A stretch of 64,000 nucleotides of DNA from Aulostomus chinensis. Its lineage: Eukaryota > Chordata > Actinopteri > Syngnathiformes > Aulostomidae. Shown here piece by piece: positions 50,119-62,800 of this stretch. The notes beneath the pieces are model-generated. The model saw only the letters and a program-made list of their open reading frames with translations, searched no databases and was not told the origin of the DNA. Each line of letters begins with the position of its first letter. Positions within the stretch are counted from its first letter, which is position 1. The stretch covers positions 8,518,453-8,582,452 of the forward strand of contig JBBMOA010000003.1 of the NCBI GenBank assembly GCA_037954235.1, written 5' to 3'. Made by a program: the position numbers and the translations under genes.

Positions 50119-53100
50119 GTTCATTTTGGCCTTCTCTCGCTGAGAAAACACTATTTGTGACCTGTGATACAAAAATGCCATAACTTTTGTTCAAAGTGAG
50201 TTTTCAGTCAAGTTTCAACCTGAAAGCATAGAAAGATGCATAAACTTGAAGTTACAGCTTGATTTCAGTGAGTTTTCATCAAAATACAGGAGTTCTGCAT
50301 GAAGTGTTCATTTTGGCCTGCTCTCGCTGAGAAAACGGTATTTGTGACCTGCGACACAGAACAGCCAAAACTTTTGTTCAAAGTGAGTTTTCAGTCAAGT
50401 TTCAACCTGAAAGCATAGAAAGATGCATAAACTTGAAGTTACAGCTTGATTTCAGTGAGTTTTCATCAAAATACAGGAGTTCTGCATGAAGTGTTCATTT
50501 TGGCCTTCTCTCGCTGAGAAAACACTATTTGTGACCTGTGATACAAAAATGCCATAACTTTTGTTCAAAGTGAGTTTTCAGTCAAGTTTCAACCTGAAAG
50601 CATAGAAAGATGCATAAACTTGAAGTTACAGCTTGATTTCAGTGAGTTTTCATCAAAATACAGGAGTTCTGCATGAAGTGTTCATTTTGGCCTTCTCTCG
50701 CTGAGAAAACACTATTTGTGACCTGTGATACAAAAATGCCATAACTTTTGTTCAAAGTGAGTTTTCAGTCAAGTTTCAACCTGAAAGCATACAAAGATGC
50801 ATAAACTTAAAGTTACAGCTTGATTTCAGTGAGTTTTCCTCAAAATACAGGAGTTCTGCATGAAGTGTTCATTTTGGCCTTCACTCGCTGAGAAAACACT
50901 ATTTGTGACCTGTGATACAAAAATGCCATAACTTTTGTTCAAAGTGAGTTTTCAGTCAAGTTTCAACCTGAAAGCATAGAAAGATGCATAAACTTGAAGT
51001 TACAGCTTGATTTCAGTGAGTTTTCATCAAAATACAGGAGTTCTGCATGAAGTGTTCATTTTGGCCTTCTCTCGCTGAGAAAACGGTATTTGTGACCTGC
51101 GACACAGAACAGCCATAACTTTTGTTCAAAGTGAGTTTTCAGTCAAGTTTCAACCTGAAAGCATAGAAAGATGCATAAACTTGAAGTTACAGCTTGATTT
51201 CAGTGAGTTTCCATCAAAATACCGGAGTTCTGCATGAAGTGTTCATTTTGGCCTTCTCTCGCTGAGAAAACGCTATTTGTGACCTGTGATACAAAAATGC
51301 CATAACTTTTGTTCAAAGTGAGTTTTCAGTCAAGTTTCAACCTGAAAGCATAGAAAGATGCATAAACTTGAAGTTACAGCTTGATTTCAGTGAGTTTTCA
51401 TCAAAATACAGGAGTTCTGCATGAAGTGTTCATTTTGGCCTTCTCTCGCTGAGAAAACGCTATTTGTGACCTGCGACACAGAAAAACCATAACTTTTGTT
51501 CAAAGTGAGTTTTCTGTCAAGTTTCAACCTGAAAGCATACAAAGATGCATAAACTTGAATTTACAGCTTGATTTCAGTGAGTTTTCATCAAAATACAGGA
51601 GTTCTGCATGAAGTGTTCATTTTGGCCTTCTCTCGCTGAGAAAACACTATTGGTGACCTGTGATACAAAAATGCCATAACTTTTGTTCAAAGTGAGTTTT
51701 CAGTCAAGTTTCAACCTGAAAGCATAGAAAGATGCATAAACTTGAAGTTACAGCTTGATTTCAGTGAGTTTTCCTCAAAATACAGGAGTTCTGCATGAAG
51801 TGTTCATTTTGGCCTTCTCTCGCTGAGAAAACACTATTTGTGACCTATGATACAAAAATGCCATAACTTTTGTTCAAAGTGAGTTTTCAGTCAAGTTTCA
51901 ACCTGAAAGCATAGAAAGATGCATAAACTTGAAGTTACAGCTTGATTTCAGGGAGTTTTCATCAAAATACAGGAGTTCTGCATGAAGTGTTCATTTTGGC
52001 CTTCTCTCGCTGAGAAAACGCTATTTTTGACCTGCGAAACAGAACAACCATAACTTTTGTTCAAAGTGAGTTTTCTGTCAAGTTTCAACCTGAAAGCATA
52101 GAAAGATGCATAAATTTGAAGGTACAGCTTGATTTCAGTGAGTTTTCATCAAAATACAGGAGTTCTGCATGAAGTGTTCATTTTGGCCTTCTCTCGCTGA
52201 GAAAACACTGTTTGTTACCTGTGATACAAAAATGCCATAACTTTTGTTCAAAGTGAGTTTTCAGTCAAGTTTCAACCTGAAAGCATAGAAAGATGCATAA
52301 ACGTGAAGTTACAGCTTGATTTCAGTGAGTTTTCATCAAAATACAGGAGTTCTGCATGAAGTGTTCATTTTGGCCTTCTCTCGCTGAAAAAACACTATTT
52401 GTGACCTGTGATACAAAAATGCCATAACTTTTGTTCAAAGTGAGTTTTCTGTCAAGTTTCAACCTGAAAGCATAGAAAGATGCATAAACTTGAAGTTACA
52501 GCTTGATTTCAGTGAGTTTTCATCAAAATACAGGAGTTCTGCATGAAGTGTTCATTTTGGCCTTCTCTCGCTGAGAAAACGCTATTTGTGACCTGCGACA
52601 CAGAACAGCCATAACGTTTGTTCAAAGTGAGTTTTCTGTCAAGTTTCAACCTGAATGCATAGAAAGATGCATAAACTTGAAGTGACAGCTTGATTTCAGT
52701 GAGTTTTCCTCAAAATACAGGAGTTCTGCATGAAGTGTTCATTTTGGCCTTCTCTCGCTGAGAAAACACTATTTGTGACCTATGATACAAAAATGCCATA
52801 ACTTTTGTTCAAAGTGAGTTTTCAGTCAAGTTTCAACCTGAAAGCATAGAAAGATGCATAAACTTGAAGTTACAGCTTGATTTCAGTGAGTTTTCATCAA
52901 AATACAGGAGTTCTGCATGAAGTGTTCATTTTGGCCTTCTTTCGCTGAGAAAACACTATTTGTGACCTGCGACACAGAACAGCCATAACTTTTGTTCAAA
53001 GTGAGTTTTCAGTCAAGTTTCAACCTGAAAGCATAGAAAGATGCATAAACTTGAAGTGACAGCTTGATTTCAGTGAGTTTTCATCAAAATACAGGAGTTC

Positions 53101-54130
53101 TGCATGAAGTGTTCATTTTGGCCTTCTCTCGCTGAGAAAACACTATTTGTGACCTGTGATACAAAATGCCATAACTTTTGTTCAAAGTGAGTTTTCAGTC
53201 AAGTTTCAACCTGAAAGCATAGAAAGATGCATAAACTTGAAGTTACAGCTTGATTTCAGTGAGTTTTCATCAAAATACAGGAGTTCTGCATGAAGTGTTC
53301 ATTTTGGCCTTCTCTCGCTGAGAAAACGGTATTTGTGACCTGCGACACAGAACAGCCATAACTTTTGTTCAAAGTGAGTTTTCAGTCAAGTTTCAACCTG
53401 AAAGCATAGAAAGATGCATAAACTTGAAGTTACAGCTTGATTTCAGTGAGTTTTCATCAAAATACAGGAGTTCTGCATGAAGTGTTCATTTTGGCCTTCT
53501 CTCGCTGAGAAAACAATATTTGTGACCTGTGATACAAAAATGCCATAACTTTTGTTCAAAGTGAGGTTTCAGTCAAGTTTCAACCTGAAAGCATAGAAAG
53601 ATGCATAAACTTGAAGTTACAGCTTGATTTCAGTGAGTATTCCTCAAAATACAGGAGTTCTGCATGAAGTGTTCATTTTGGCCTTCTCTCGCTGAGAAAA
53701 CACTATTTGTGACCTATGATACAAAAATGCCATAACTTTTGTTGAAAGTGAGGTTTCAGTCAAGTTTCAACCTGAAAGCATAGAAAGATGCATAAACTTG
53801 AAGTTACAGCTTGATTACAGTGAGTTTTCATCAAAATACAGGAGTTCTGCATGAAGTGTTCATTTTGGCCTTCTCTCGCTGAGAAAACACTATTTGTGAC
53901 CTGTGATACAAAAATGCCATAACTTTTGTTCAAAGTGAGTTTTCAGTCAAGTTTCAACCTGAAAGCATAGAAAGATGCATAAACTTGAAGTTACAGCTTG
54001 ATTTCAGTGAGTTTTCATCAAAATACAGGAGTTCTGCATGAAGTGTTCATTTTGGCCTTCTTTCGCTGAGAAAACACTATTTGTGACCTGTGATACAAAA
54101 ATGCCATAACTTTTGTTCAAAGTGAGTTTT
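50045..54130 (+). repeat. About 22-monomer segment, left copy of the 9723-bp-spaced duplication
   Basis: It contains, in order: 'ggcctgctctcg' (50317), 'aacttaaag' with 'ttcactcgc' (50680-51053), the three-monomer leader ('cggt/taccggag', 'cgct', 'gaaaaacc'), p1-p5 (51615-52549), p6 fused to a p9 tail (52550), 'cctatgatac', 'cttctttcgc', the 4-A unit, the 'cggt/caat/tatg' core (53297-53857), and two more. The same order and private changes occur 52 monomers downstream. Confidence 0.9.
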
Positions 54131-55540
54131 CTGTCAAGTTTCAACCTGAAAGCATGGAAAGATGCATAAACTTGAAGTTACAGCTTGATTTCAGTGAGTT
54201 TTCATCAAAATACAGGAGTTCTGCATGAAGTGTTTATTTTGGCCTTCTCTCGCTGAGAAAACACTATTTGTGACCTATGATAGAAAAATGCCATAACTTT
54301 TGTTCAAAGTGAGTTTTCAGTCAAGTTTCAACCTGAAAGCATAGAAAGATGCATAAACTTGAAGTTACAGCTTGATTTCAGTGAGTTTTCATCAAAATAC
54401 AGGAGTTCTGCATGAAGTGTTCATTTTGGCCTTCTCTCGCTGAGAAAACACTATTTGTGACCTGCGACACAGAACAGCCATAACTTTTGTTCAAAGTGAG
54501 TTTTCTGTCAAGTTTCAACCTGAAAGCATAGAAAGATGCATAAACTTGAAGTTACAGCTTGATTTCAGTGAGTTTTCATCAAAATACAGGAGTTCTGCAT
54601 GAAGTGTTCATTTTGGCCTTCTCTCGCTGAGAAAACACTATTTGTGACCTGTGATACAAAAATGCCATAACTTTTGTTCAAAGTGAGTTTTCAGTCAAGT
54701 TTCAACCTGAAAGCATACAAAGATGCATAAACTTGAAGTGACAGCTTGATTTCAGTGAGTTTTCCTCAAAATACAGGACTTCTGCATGAAGTGTTCATTT
54801 TGGCCTTCTCTCGCTGAGAAAACACTATTTGTGACCTATGATACAAAAATGCCATAACTTTTGTTCAAAGTGAGTTTTCAGTCAAGTTTCAACCTGAAAG
54901 CATAGAAAGATGCATAAACTTGAAGTTACAGCTTGATTTCAGTGAGTTTTCATCAAAATACAGGAGTTCAGCATGAAGTGTTCATTTTGGCCTTCTCTCG
55001 CTGAGAAAACAATATTTGTGACCTGTGATACAAAAATGCCATAACTTTTGTTCAAAGTGAGGTTTCAGTCAAGTTTCAACCTGAAAGCATAGAAAGATGC
55101 ATAAACTTGAAGTTACAGCTTGATTTCAGTGAGTTTTCATCAAAATACAGGAGTTCTGCATGAAGTGTTCATTTAGGCCTTCTCTCGCTGAGAAAACACT
55201 ATTTGTGACCTGTGATACAAAAATGCCATAACTTTTGTTCAAAGTGAGTTTTCAGTCAAGTTTCAACCTGAAAGCATAGAAAGATGCATAAACTTGATGT
55301 TACAGCTTGATTTCAGTGAGTTTTCATCAAAATACAGGAGTTCTGCATGAAGTGTTCATTTTGGCCTTCTCTCGCTGAGAAAACGCTATTTGTGACCTGC
55401 GACACAGAACAGCCATAACTTTTGTTCAAAGTGAGTTTTCTGTCAAGTTTCAACCTGAAAGCATAGAAAGATGCATAAACTTGAAGTTACAGCTTGATTT
55501 CAGTGAGTTTTCATCAAAATACAGGAGTTCTGCATGAAGT
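54045..55540 (+). repeat. Eight-monomer segment matching 12.9-14.6 kb
   Basis: From the chimeric monomer at 54045, this follows 13087-14582 at an offset of 40958: 'gcatggaaag', 'gatagaaaaatg', B box, 'catacaaag' with 'ggacttctg', 'cctatgatac', 'caatatttg', 'cttgatgtt', B box. Private changes include 'gtgtttatttt' (54232) and 'catttaggcc' (55171). Confidence 0.85.
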
Positions 55541-58158
55541 GTTCATTTTGGCCTTCTCTCTCTGAGAAAACACTATTTGTGACCTGTGATACAAAAATGC
55601 CATAACTTTTGTTCAAAGTGAGTTTTCAGTCAAGTTTCAACCTGAAAGCATAGAAAGATGCATAAACTGGAAGTTACAGCTTGATTTCAGTGAGTTTTCA
55701 TAAAATTACAGGAGTTCTGCATGGAGTGTTCATTTTGGCCTTCTCTCGCTGAGAAAACGGTATTTGTGACATGAGACACAGAACAGCCATAACTTTTGTT
55801 CAAAGTGAGTTTTCAGTCAAGTTTCAACCTGAAAGCATAGAAAGATGCATAAACTTGAAGTTACAGCTTGATTTCAGTGAGTTTCCATCAAAATACCGGA
55901 GTTCTGCATGAAGTGTTCATTTTGGCCTTCTCTCGCTGAGAAAACACTATTTGTGACCTGTGATACAAAAATGCCATAACTTTTGTTCAAAGTGAGTTTT
56001 CGTTCAAGATTCAACCTGAAAGCATAGAAAGATGCATAAACTTGAAGTTACAGCTTGATTTCAGTGAGTTTTCATCAAAATAAAGGAGTTCTGCATGAAG
56101 TGTTCATTTTGGCCTTCTGTCGCTGAGAAAACGCTATTTGTGACCTGTGATACAAACATGCCATAACTTTTGTTCAAAGTGTGTTTTCAGTCAAGTTTCA
56201 ACCTGAAAGCATAGAAAGATGCATAAACTTGAAGTTACAGCTTGATTTCAGTGAGTTTTCATCAAAATACAGGAGTTCTGCATGAAGTGTTCATTTTGGC
56301 CTTCTCTCGCTGAGAAAACACTATTTGTGACCTGTGATACAAAAATGCCATAACTTTTGTTCAAAGTGAGGTTTCTGTCAAGTTTCAACCTGAAAGCATA
56401 GAAAGATGCATAAACTTGAAGTTCCAGCTTGATTTCAGTGAGTTTTCATCAAAATACAGGAGTTCTGCATGAAGTGTTCATTTTGGCCTTCTCTCGCTGA
56501 GAAAACACTATTTGTGACCTATGATACAAAAATGCCATAACTTTTGTTCAAAGTGAGTTTTCAGTCAAGTTTCAACCTGAAAGCATAGAAAGATGCATAA
56601 ACTTGAAGTTACAGCTTGATTTCAGTGAGTTTTCATCAAAATAAGGGAGTTCTGCATGAAGTGTTCATTTTGGCCTTCTCTCGAAGAGAAAACACTATTT
56701 GTGACCTGCGACACAGAACAGCCATAACTTTTGTTCAAAGTGAGTTTTCTGTCAAGTTTCAACCTGAAAGCATAGAAAGATGCATAAACTTGAAGTTACA
56801 GCTTGATTTCAGTGAGTTTTCATCAAAATACAGGAGTTCTGCATGAAGTGTTCATTTTGGCCTTCTCTCGCTGAGAAAACACTATTTCTGACCTGTGATA
56901 CAAAAATGCCATAACTTTTGTTCAAAGTGAGTTTTCAGTCAAGTTTCAACCTGAAAGCATAGAAAGATGCATAAACTGGAAGTTACAGCTTGATTTCAGT
57001 GAGTTTTCATAAAATGACAGGAGTTCTGCATGGAGTGTTCATTTTGGCCTTCTCTCGCTGAGAAAACGGTATTTGTGACATGCGACACAGAACAGCCATA
57101 ACTTTTGTTCAAAGTGAGTTTTCAGTCAAGTTTCAACCTGAAAGCATAGAAAGATGCATAAACTTGAAGTTACAGCTTGATTTCAGTGAGTTTCCATCAA
57201 AATACCGGAGTTCTGCATGAAGTGTTCATTTTGGCCTTCTCTCGCTGAGAAAACACTATTTGTGACCTGTGATACAAAAATGCCATAACTTTTGTTCAAA
57301 GTGAGTTTTCGTTCAAGATTCAACCTGAAAGCATAGAAAGATGCATAAACTTGAAGTTACAGCTTGATTTCAGTGAGTTTTCATCAAAATAAAGGAGTTC
57401 TGCATGAAGTGTTCATTTTGGCCTTCTGTCGCTGAGAAAACGCTATTTGTGACCTGTGATACAAACATGCCATAACTTTTGTTCAAAGTGTGTTTTCAGT
57501 CAAGTTTCAACCTGAAAGCATAGAAAGATGCATAAACTTGAAGTTACAGCTTGATTTCAGTGAGTTTTCATCAAAATACAGGAGTTCTGCATGAAGTGTT
57601 CATTTTGGCCTTCTCTCGCTGAGAAAACACTATTTGTGACCTGTGATACAAAAATGCCATAACTTTTGTTCAAAGTGAGGTTTCTGTCAAGTTTCAACCT
57701 GAAAGCATAGAAAGATGCATAAAATTGAAGTTACAGCTTGATTTCAGTGAGTTTTCATCAAAATACAGGAGTTCTGCATGAAGTGTTCATTTTGGCCTTC
57801 TCTCGCTGAGAAAACACTATTTGTGACCTATGATACAAAAATGCCATAACTTTTGTTCAAAGTGAGTTTTCAGTCAAGTTTCAACCTGAAAGCATAGAAA
57901 GATGCATAAACTTGAAGTTACAGCTTGATTTCAGTGAGTTTTCATCAAAATAAGGGAGTTCTGCATGAAGTGTTCATTTTGGCCTTCTCTCGCTGAGAAA
58001 ACACTATTTGTGACCTGCGACACAGAACAGCCATAACTTTTGTTCAAAGTGAGTTTTCTGTCAAGTTTCAACCTGAAAGCATAGAAAGATGCATAAACTT
58101 GAAGTTACAGCTTGATTTCAGTGAGTTTTCATCAAAATACAGGAGTTCTGCATGAAGT
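55541..58158 (+). repeat. 7-monomer tandem pair (55541-56849, 56850-58158)
   Basis: Period 1309 bp. Markers in order: 'aactggaag' with 'cataaaat', 'gcatggagtg' with 'gacatg', 'taccggag', 'ttcgttcaagattc', 'cttctgtcgc' with 'gatacaaacatg' and 'agtgtgttttc', 'gaggtttctg', 'cctatgatac' with 'aataagggag', and a B-box unit. The first copy carries a private 'tcgaagag' in place of 'tcgctgag' near 56683, which removes a stop and gives a chance 76-codon frame (56616-56846, TTG start). Confidence 0.9.
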
Positions 58159-59841
58159 GTTCATTTTGGCCTTCTCTCGCTGAGAAAACACTATTTCTGA
58201 CCTGTGATACAAAAATGCCATAACTTTTGTTCAAAGTGAGTTTTCAGTCAAGTTTCAACCTGAAAGCATACAAAGATGCATCAACTTGAAGTGACAGCTT
58301 GATTTCAGTGAGTTTTCCTCAAAATACAGGACTTCTGCATGAAGTGTTCATTTTGGCCTTCTCTCGCTGAGAAAACACTATTTGTGACCTATGATACAAA
58401 AATGCCATAACTTTTGTTCAAAGTGAGTTTTCAGTCAAGTTTCAACCTGAAAGCATAGAAAGATGCATAAACTTGAAGTTACAGCTTGATTTCAGTGAGT
58501 TTTCATCAAAATACAGGAGTTCTGCATGAAGTGTTAATTTTGGCCTTCTCTCGCTGAGAAAACAATATTTGTGACCTGTGATACAAAAATGCCATAACTT
58601 TTGTTCAAAGTGAGGTTTCAGTCAAGTTTCAACCTGAAAGCATAGAAAGATGCATAAACTTGAAGTTACAGCTTGATTTCAGTGAGTTTTCATCAAAATA
58701 CAGGAGTTCTGCATGAAGTGTTCATTTTGGCCTTCTCTCGCTGAGAAAACACTATTTGTGACCTGTGATACAAAAATGCCATAACTTTTGTTCAAAGTGA
58801 GTTTTCAGTCAAGTTTCAACCTGAAAGCATAGAAAGATGCATAAACTTGAAGTTCCAGCTTGATTTCAGTGAGTTTTCATCAAAATACAGGAGTTCTGCA
58901 TGAAGTGTTCATTTTGGCCTTCTCTCGCTGAGAAAACGCTATTTGTGACCTGCGACACAGAACAACCATAACTTTTGTTCAAAGTGAGTTTTCTGTCAAG
59001 TTTCAACCTGAAAGCATAGAAAGATGCATAAACTGGAAGTTACAGCTTGATTTCAGTGAGTTTTCATAAAATGACAGGAGTTCTGCATGGAGTGTTCATT
59101 TTGGCCTTCTCTCGCTGAGAAAACGGTATTTGTGACATGCGACACAGAACAGCCATAACTTTTGTTCAAAGTGAGTTTTCAGTCAAGTTTCAACCTGAAA
59201 GCATAGAAAGATGCATAAACTTGAAGTTACAGCTTGATTTCAGTGAGTTTCCATCAAAATACCGGAGTTCTGCATGAAGTGTTCATTTTGGCCTTCTCTC
59301 GCTGAGAAAACACTATTTGTGACCTGTGATACAAAAATGCCATAACTTTTGTTCAAAGTGAGTTTTCGTTCAAGATTCAACCTGAAAGCATAGAAAGATG
59401 CATAAACTTGAAGTTACAGCTTGATTTCAGTGAGTTTTCATCAAAATAAAGGAGTTCTGCATGAAGTGTTCATTTTGGCCTTCTGTCGCTGAGAAAACGC
59501 TATTTGTGACCTGTGATACAAACATGCCATAACTTTTGTTCAAAGTGTGTTTTCAGTCAAGTTTCAACCTGAAAGCATAGAAAGATGCATAAACTTGAAG
59601 TTACAGCTTGATTTCAGTGAGTTTTCATCAAAATACAGGAGTTCTGCATGAAGTGTTCATTTTGGCCTTCTCTCGCTGAGAAAACACTATTTGTGACCTG
59701 TGATACAAAAATGCCATAACTTTTGTTCAAAGTGAGGTTTCTGTCAAGTTTCAACCTGAAAGCATAGAAAGATGCATAAACTTGAAGTTACAGCTTGATT
59801 TCAGTGAGTTTTCATCAAAATACAGGAGTTCTGCATGAAGT
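58159..59841 (+). repeat. Four inserted monomers plus a partial third 7-mer
   Basis: 58159-58906 is four monomers resembling 54606-55353 ('catacaaag' with 'ggacttctg', 'cctatgatac', 'caatatttg', then 'gaagttccag'; offset 3553 = 19 monomers). 58907-59841 is a five-monomer third copy of the 7-mer at an offset of 2057 from the second. Its first monomer is chimeric: a B-box 'acaacc' head and an 'aactggaag' / 'cataaaatgac' tail. Confidence 0.82.
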
Positions 59842-62800
59842 GTTCATTTTGGCCTTCTCTCGCTGAGAAAACACTATTTGTGACCTGTGATACAAAAATG
59901 CCATAACTTTTGTTCAAAGTGAGTTTTCAGTCAAGTTTCAACCTGAAAGCATAGAAAGATGCATAAACTTGAAGTTACAGCTTGATTTCAGTGAGTTTTC
60001 ATCAAAATACAGGAGTTCTGCATGAAGTGTTCATTTTGGCCTGCTCTCGCTGAGAAAACGGTATTTGTGACCTGCGACACAGAAGAGCCAAAACTTTTGT
60101 TCAAAGTGAGTTTTCAGTCAAGTTTCAACCTGAAAGCATAGAAAGATGCATAAACTTGAAGTTACAGCTTGATTTCAGTGAGTTTTCATCAAAATACAGG
60201 AGTTCTGCATGAAGTGTTCATTTTGGCCTTCTCTCGCTGAGAAAACACTATTTGTGACCTGTGATACAAAAATGCCATAACTTTTGTTCAAAGTGAGTTT
60301 TCAGTCAAGTTTCAACCTGAAAGCATAGAAAGATGCATAAACTTGAAGTTACAGCTTGATTTCAGTGAGTTTTCATCAAAATACAGGAGTTCTGCATGAA
60401 GTGTTCATTTTGGCCTTCTCTCGCTGAGAAAACACTATTTGTGACCTGTGATACAAAAATGCCATAACTTTTGTTCAAAGTGAGTTTTCAGTCAAGTTTC
60501 AACCTGAAAGCATACAAAGATGCATAAACTTAAAGTTACAGCTTGATTTCAGTGAGTTTTCCTCAAAATACAGGAGTTCTGCATGAAGTGTTCATTTTGG
60601 CCTTCACTCGCTGAGAAAACACTATTTGTGACCTGTGATACAAAAATGCCATAACTTTTGTTCAAAGTGAGTTTTCAGTCAAGTTTCAACCTGAAAGCAT
60701 AGAAAGATGCATAAACTTGAAGTTACAGCTTGATTTCAGTGAGTTTTCATCAAAATACAGGAGTTCTGCATGAAGTGTTCATTTTGGCCTTCTCTCGCTG
60801 AGAAAACGGTATTTGTGACCTGCGACACAGAACAGCCATAACTTTTGTTCAAAGTGAGTTTTCAGTCAAGTTTCAACCTGAAAGCATAGAAAGATGCATA
60901 AACTTGAAGTTACAGCTTGATTTCAGTGAGTTTCCATCAAAATACCGGAGTTCTGCATGAAGTGTTCATTTTGGCCTTCTCTCGCTGAGAAAACGCTATT
61001 TGTGACCTGTGATACAAAAATGCCATAACTTTTGTTCAAAGTGAGTTTTCAGTCAAGTTTCAACCTGAAAGCATAGAAAGATGCATAAACTTGAAGTTAC
61101 AGCTTGATTTCAGTGAGTTTTCATCAAAATACAGGAGTTCTGCATGAAGTGTTCATTTTGGCCTTCTCTCGCTGAGAAAACGCTATTTGTGACCTGCGAC
61201 ACAGAAAAACCATAACTTTTGTTCAAAGTGAGTTTTCTGTCAAGTTTCAACCTGAAAGCATACAAAGATGCATAAACTTGAATTTACAGCTTGATTTCAG
61301 TGAGTTTTCATCAAAATACAGGAGTTCTGCATGAAGTGTTCATTTTGGCCTTCTCTCGCTGAGAAAACACTATTGGTGACCTGTGATACAAAAATGCCAT
61401 AACTTTTGTTCAAAGTGAGTTTTCAGTCAAGTTTCAACCTGAAAGCATAGAAAGATGCATAAACTTGAAGTTACAGCTTGATTTCAGTGAGTTTTCCTCA
61501 AAATACAGGAGTTCTGCATGAAGTGTTCATTTTGGCCTTCTCTCGCTGAGAAAACACTATTTGTGACCTATGATACAAAAATGCCATAACTTTTGTTCAA
61601 AGTGAGTTTTCAGTCAAGTTTCAACCTGAAAGCATAGAAAGATGCATAAACTTGAAGTTACAGCTTGATTTCAGGGAGTTTTCATCAAAATACAGGAGTT
61701 CTGCATGAAGTGTTCATTTTGGCCTTCTCTCGCTGAGAAAACGCTATTTTTGACCTGCGAAACAGAACAACCATAACTTTTGTTCAAAGTGAGTTTTCTG
61801 TCAAGTTTCAACCTGAAAGCATAGAAAGATGCATAAATTTGAAGGTACAGCTTGATTTCAGTGAGTTTTCATCAAAATACAGGAGTTCTGCATGAAGTGT
61901 TCATTTTGGCCTTCTCTCGCTGAGAAAACACTGTTTGTGACCTGTGATACAAAAATGCCATAACTTTTGTTCAAAGTGAGTTTTCAGTCAAGTTTCAACC
62001 TGAAAGCATAGAAAGATGCATAAACGTGAAGTTACAGCTTGATTTCAGTGAGTTTTCATCAAAATACAGGAGTTCTGCATGAAGTGTTCATTTTGGCCTT
62101 CTCTCGCTGAAAAAACACTATTTGTGACCTGTGATACAAAAATGCCATAACTTTTGTTCAAAGTGAGTTTTCAGTCAAGTTTCAACCTGAAAGCATAGAA
62201 AGATGCATAAACTTGAAGTTACAGCTTGATTTCAGTGAGTTTTCATCAAAATACAGGAGTTCTGCATGAAGTGTTCATTTTGGCCTTCTCTCGCTGAGAA
62301 AACGCTATTTGTGACCTGCGACACAGAACAGCCATAACGTTTGTTCAAAGTGAGTTTTCTGTCAAGTTTCAACCTGAATGCATAGAAAGATGCATAAACT
62401 TGAAGTGACAGCTTGATTTCAGTGAGTTTTCCTCAAAATACAGGAGTTCTGCATGAAGTGTTCATTTTGGCCTTCTCTCGCTGAGAAAACACTATTTGTG
62501 ACCTATGATACAAAAATGCCATAACTTTTGTTCAAAGTGAGTTTTCAGTCAAGTTTCAACCTGAAAGCATAGAAAGATGCATAAACTTGAAGTTACAGCT
62601 TGATTTCAGTGAGTTTTCATCAAAATACAGGAGTTCTGCATGAAGTGTTCATTTTGGCCTTCTTTCGCTGAGAAAACACTATTTGTGACCTGCGACACAG
62701 AACAGCCATAACTTTTGTTCAAAGTGAGTTTTCAGTCAAGTTTCAACCTGAAAGCATAGAAAGATGCATAAACTTGAAGTGACAGCTTGATTTCAGTGAG

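Noticed and set aside
56616..56846. 76-codon open frame (TTG start)
   Set aside because: It is satellite sequence in which a private change ('tcgaagag' for 'tcgctgag', near 56683) removes a TGA. The sister copy 1309 bp downstream keeps the stop. It is the longest such frame by chance.
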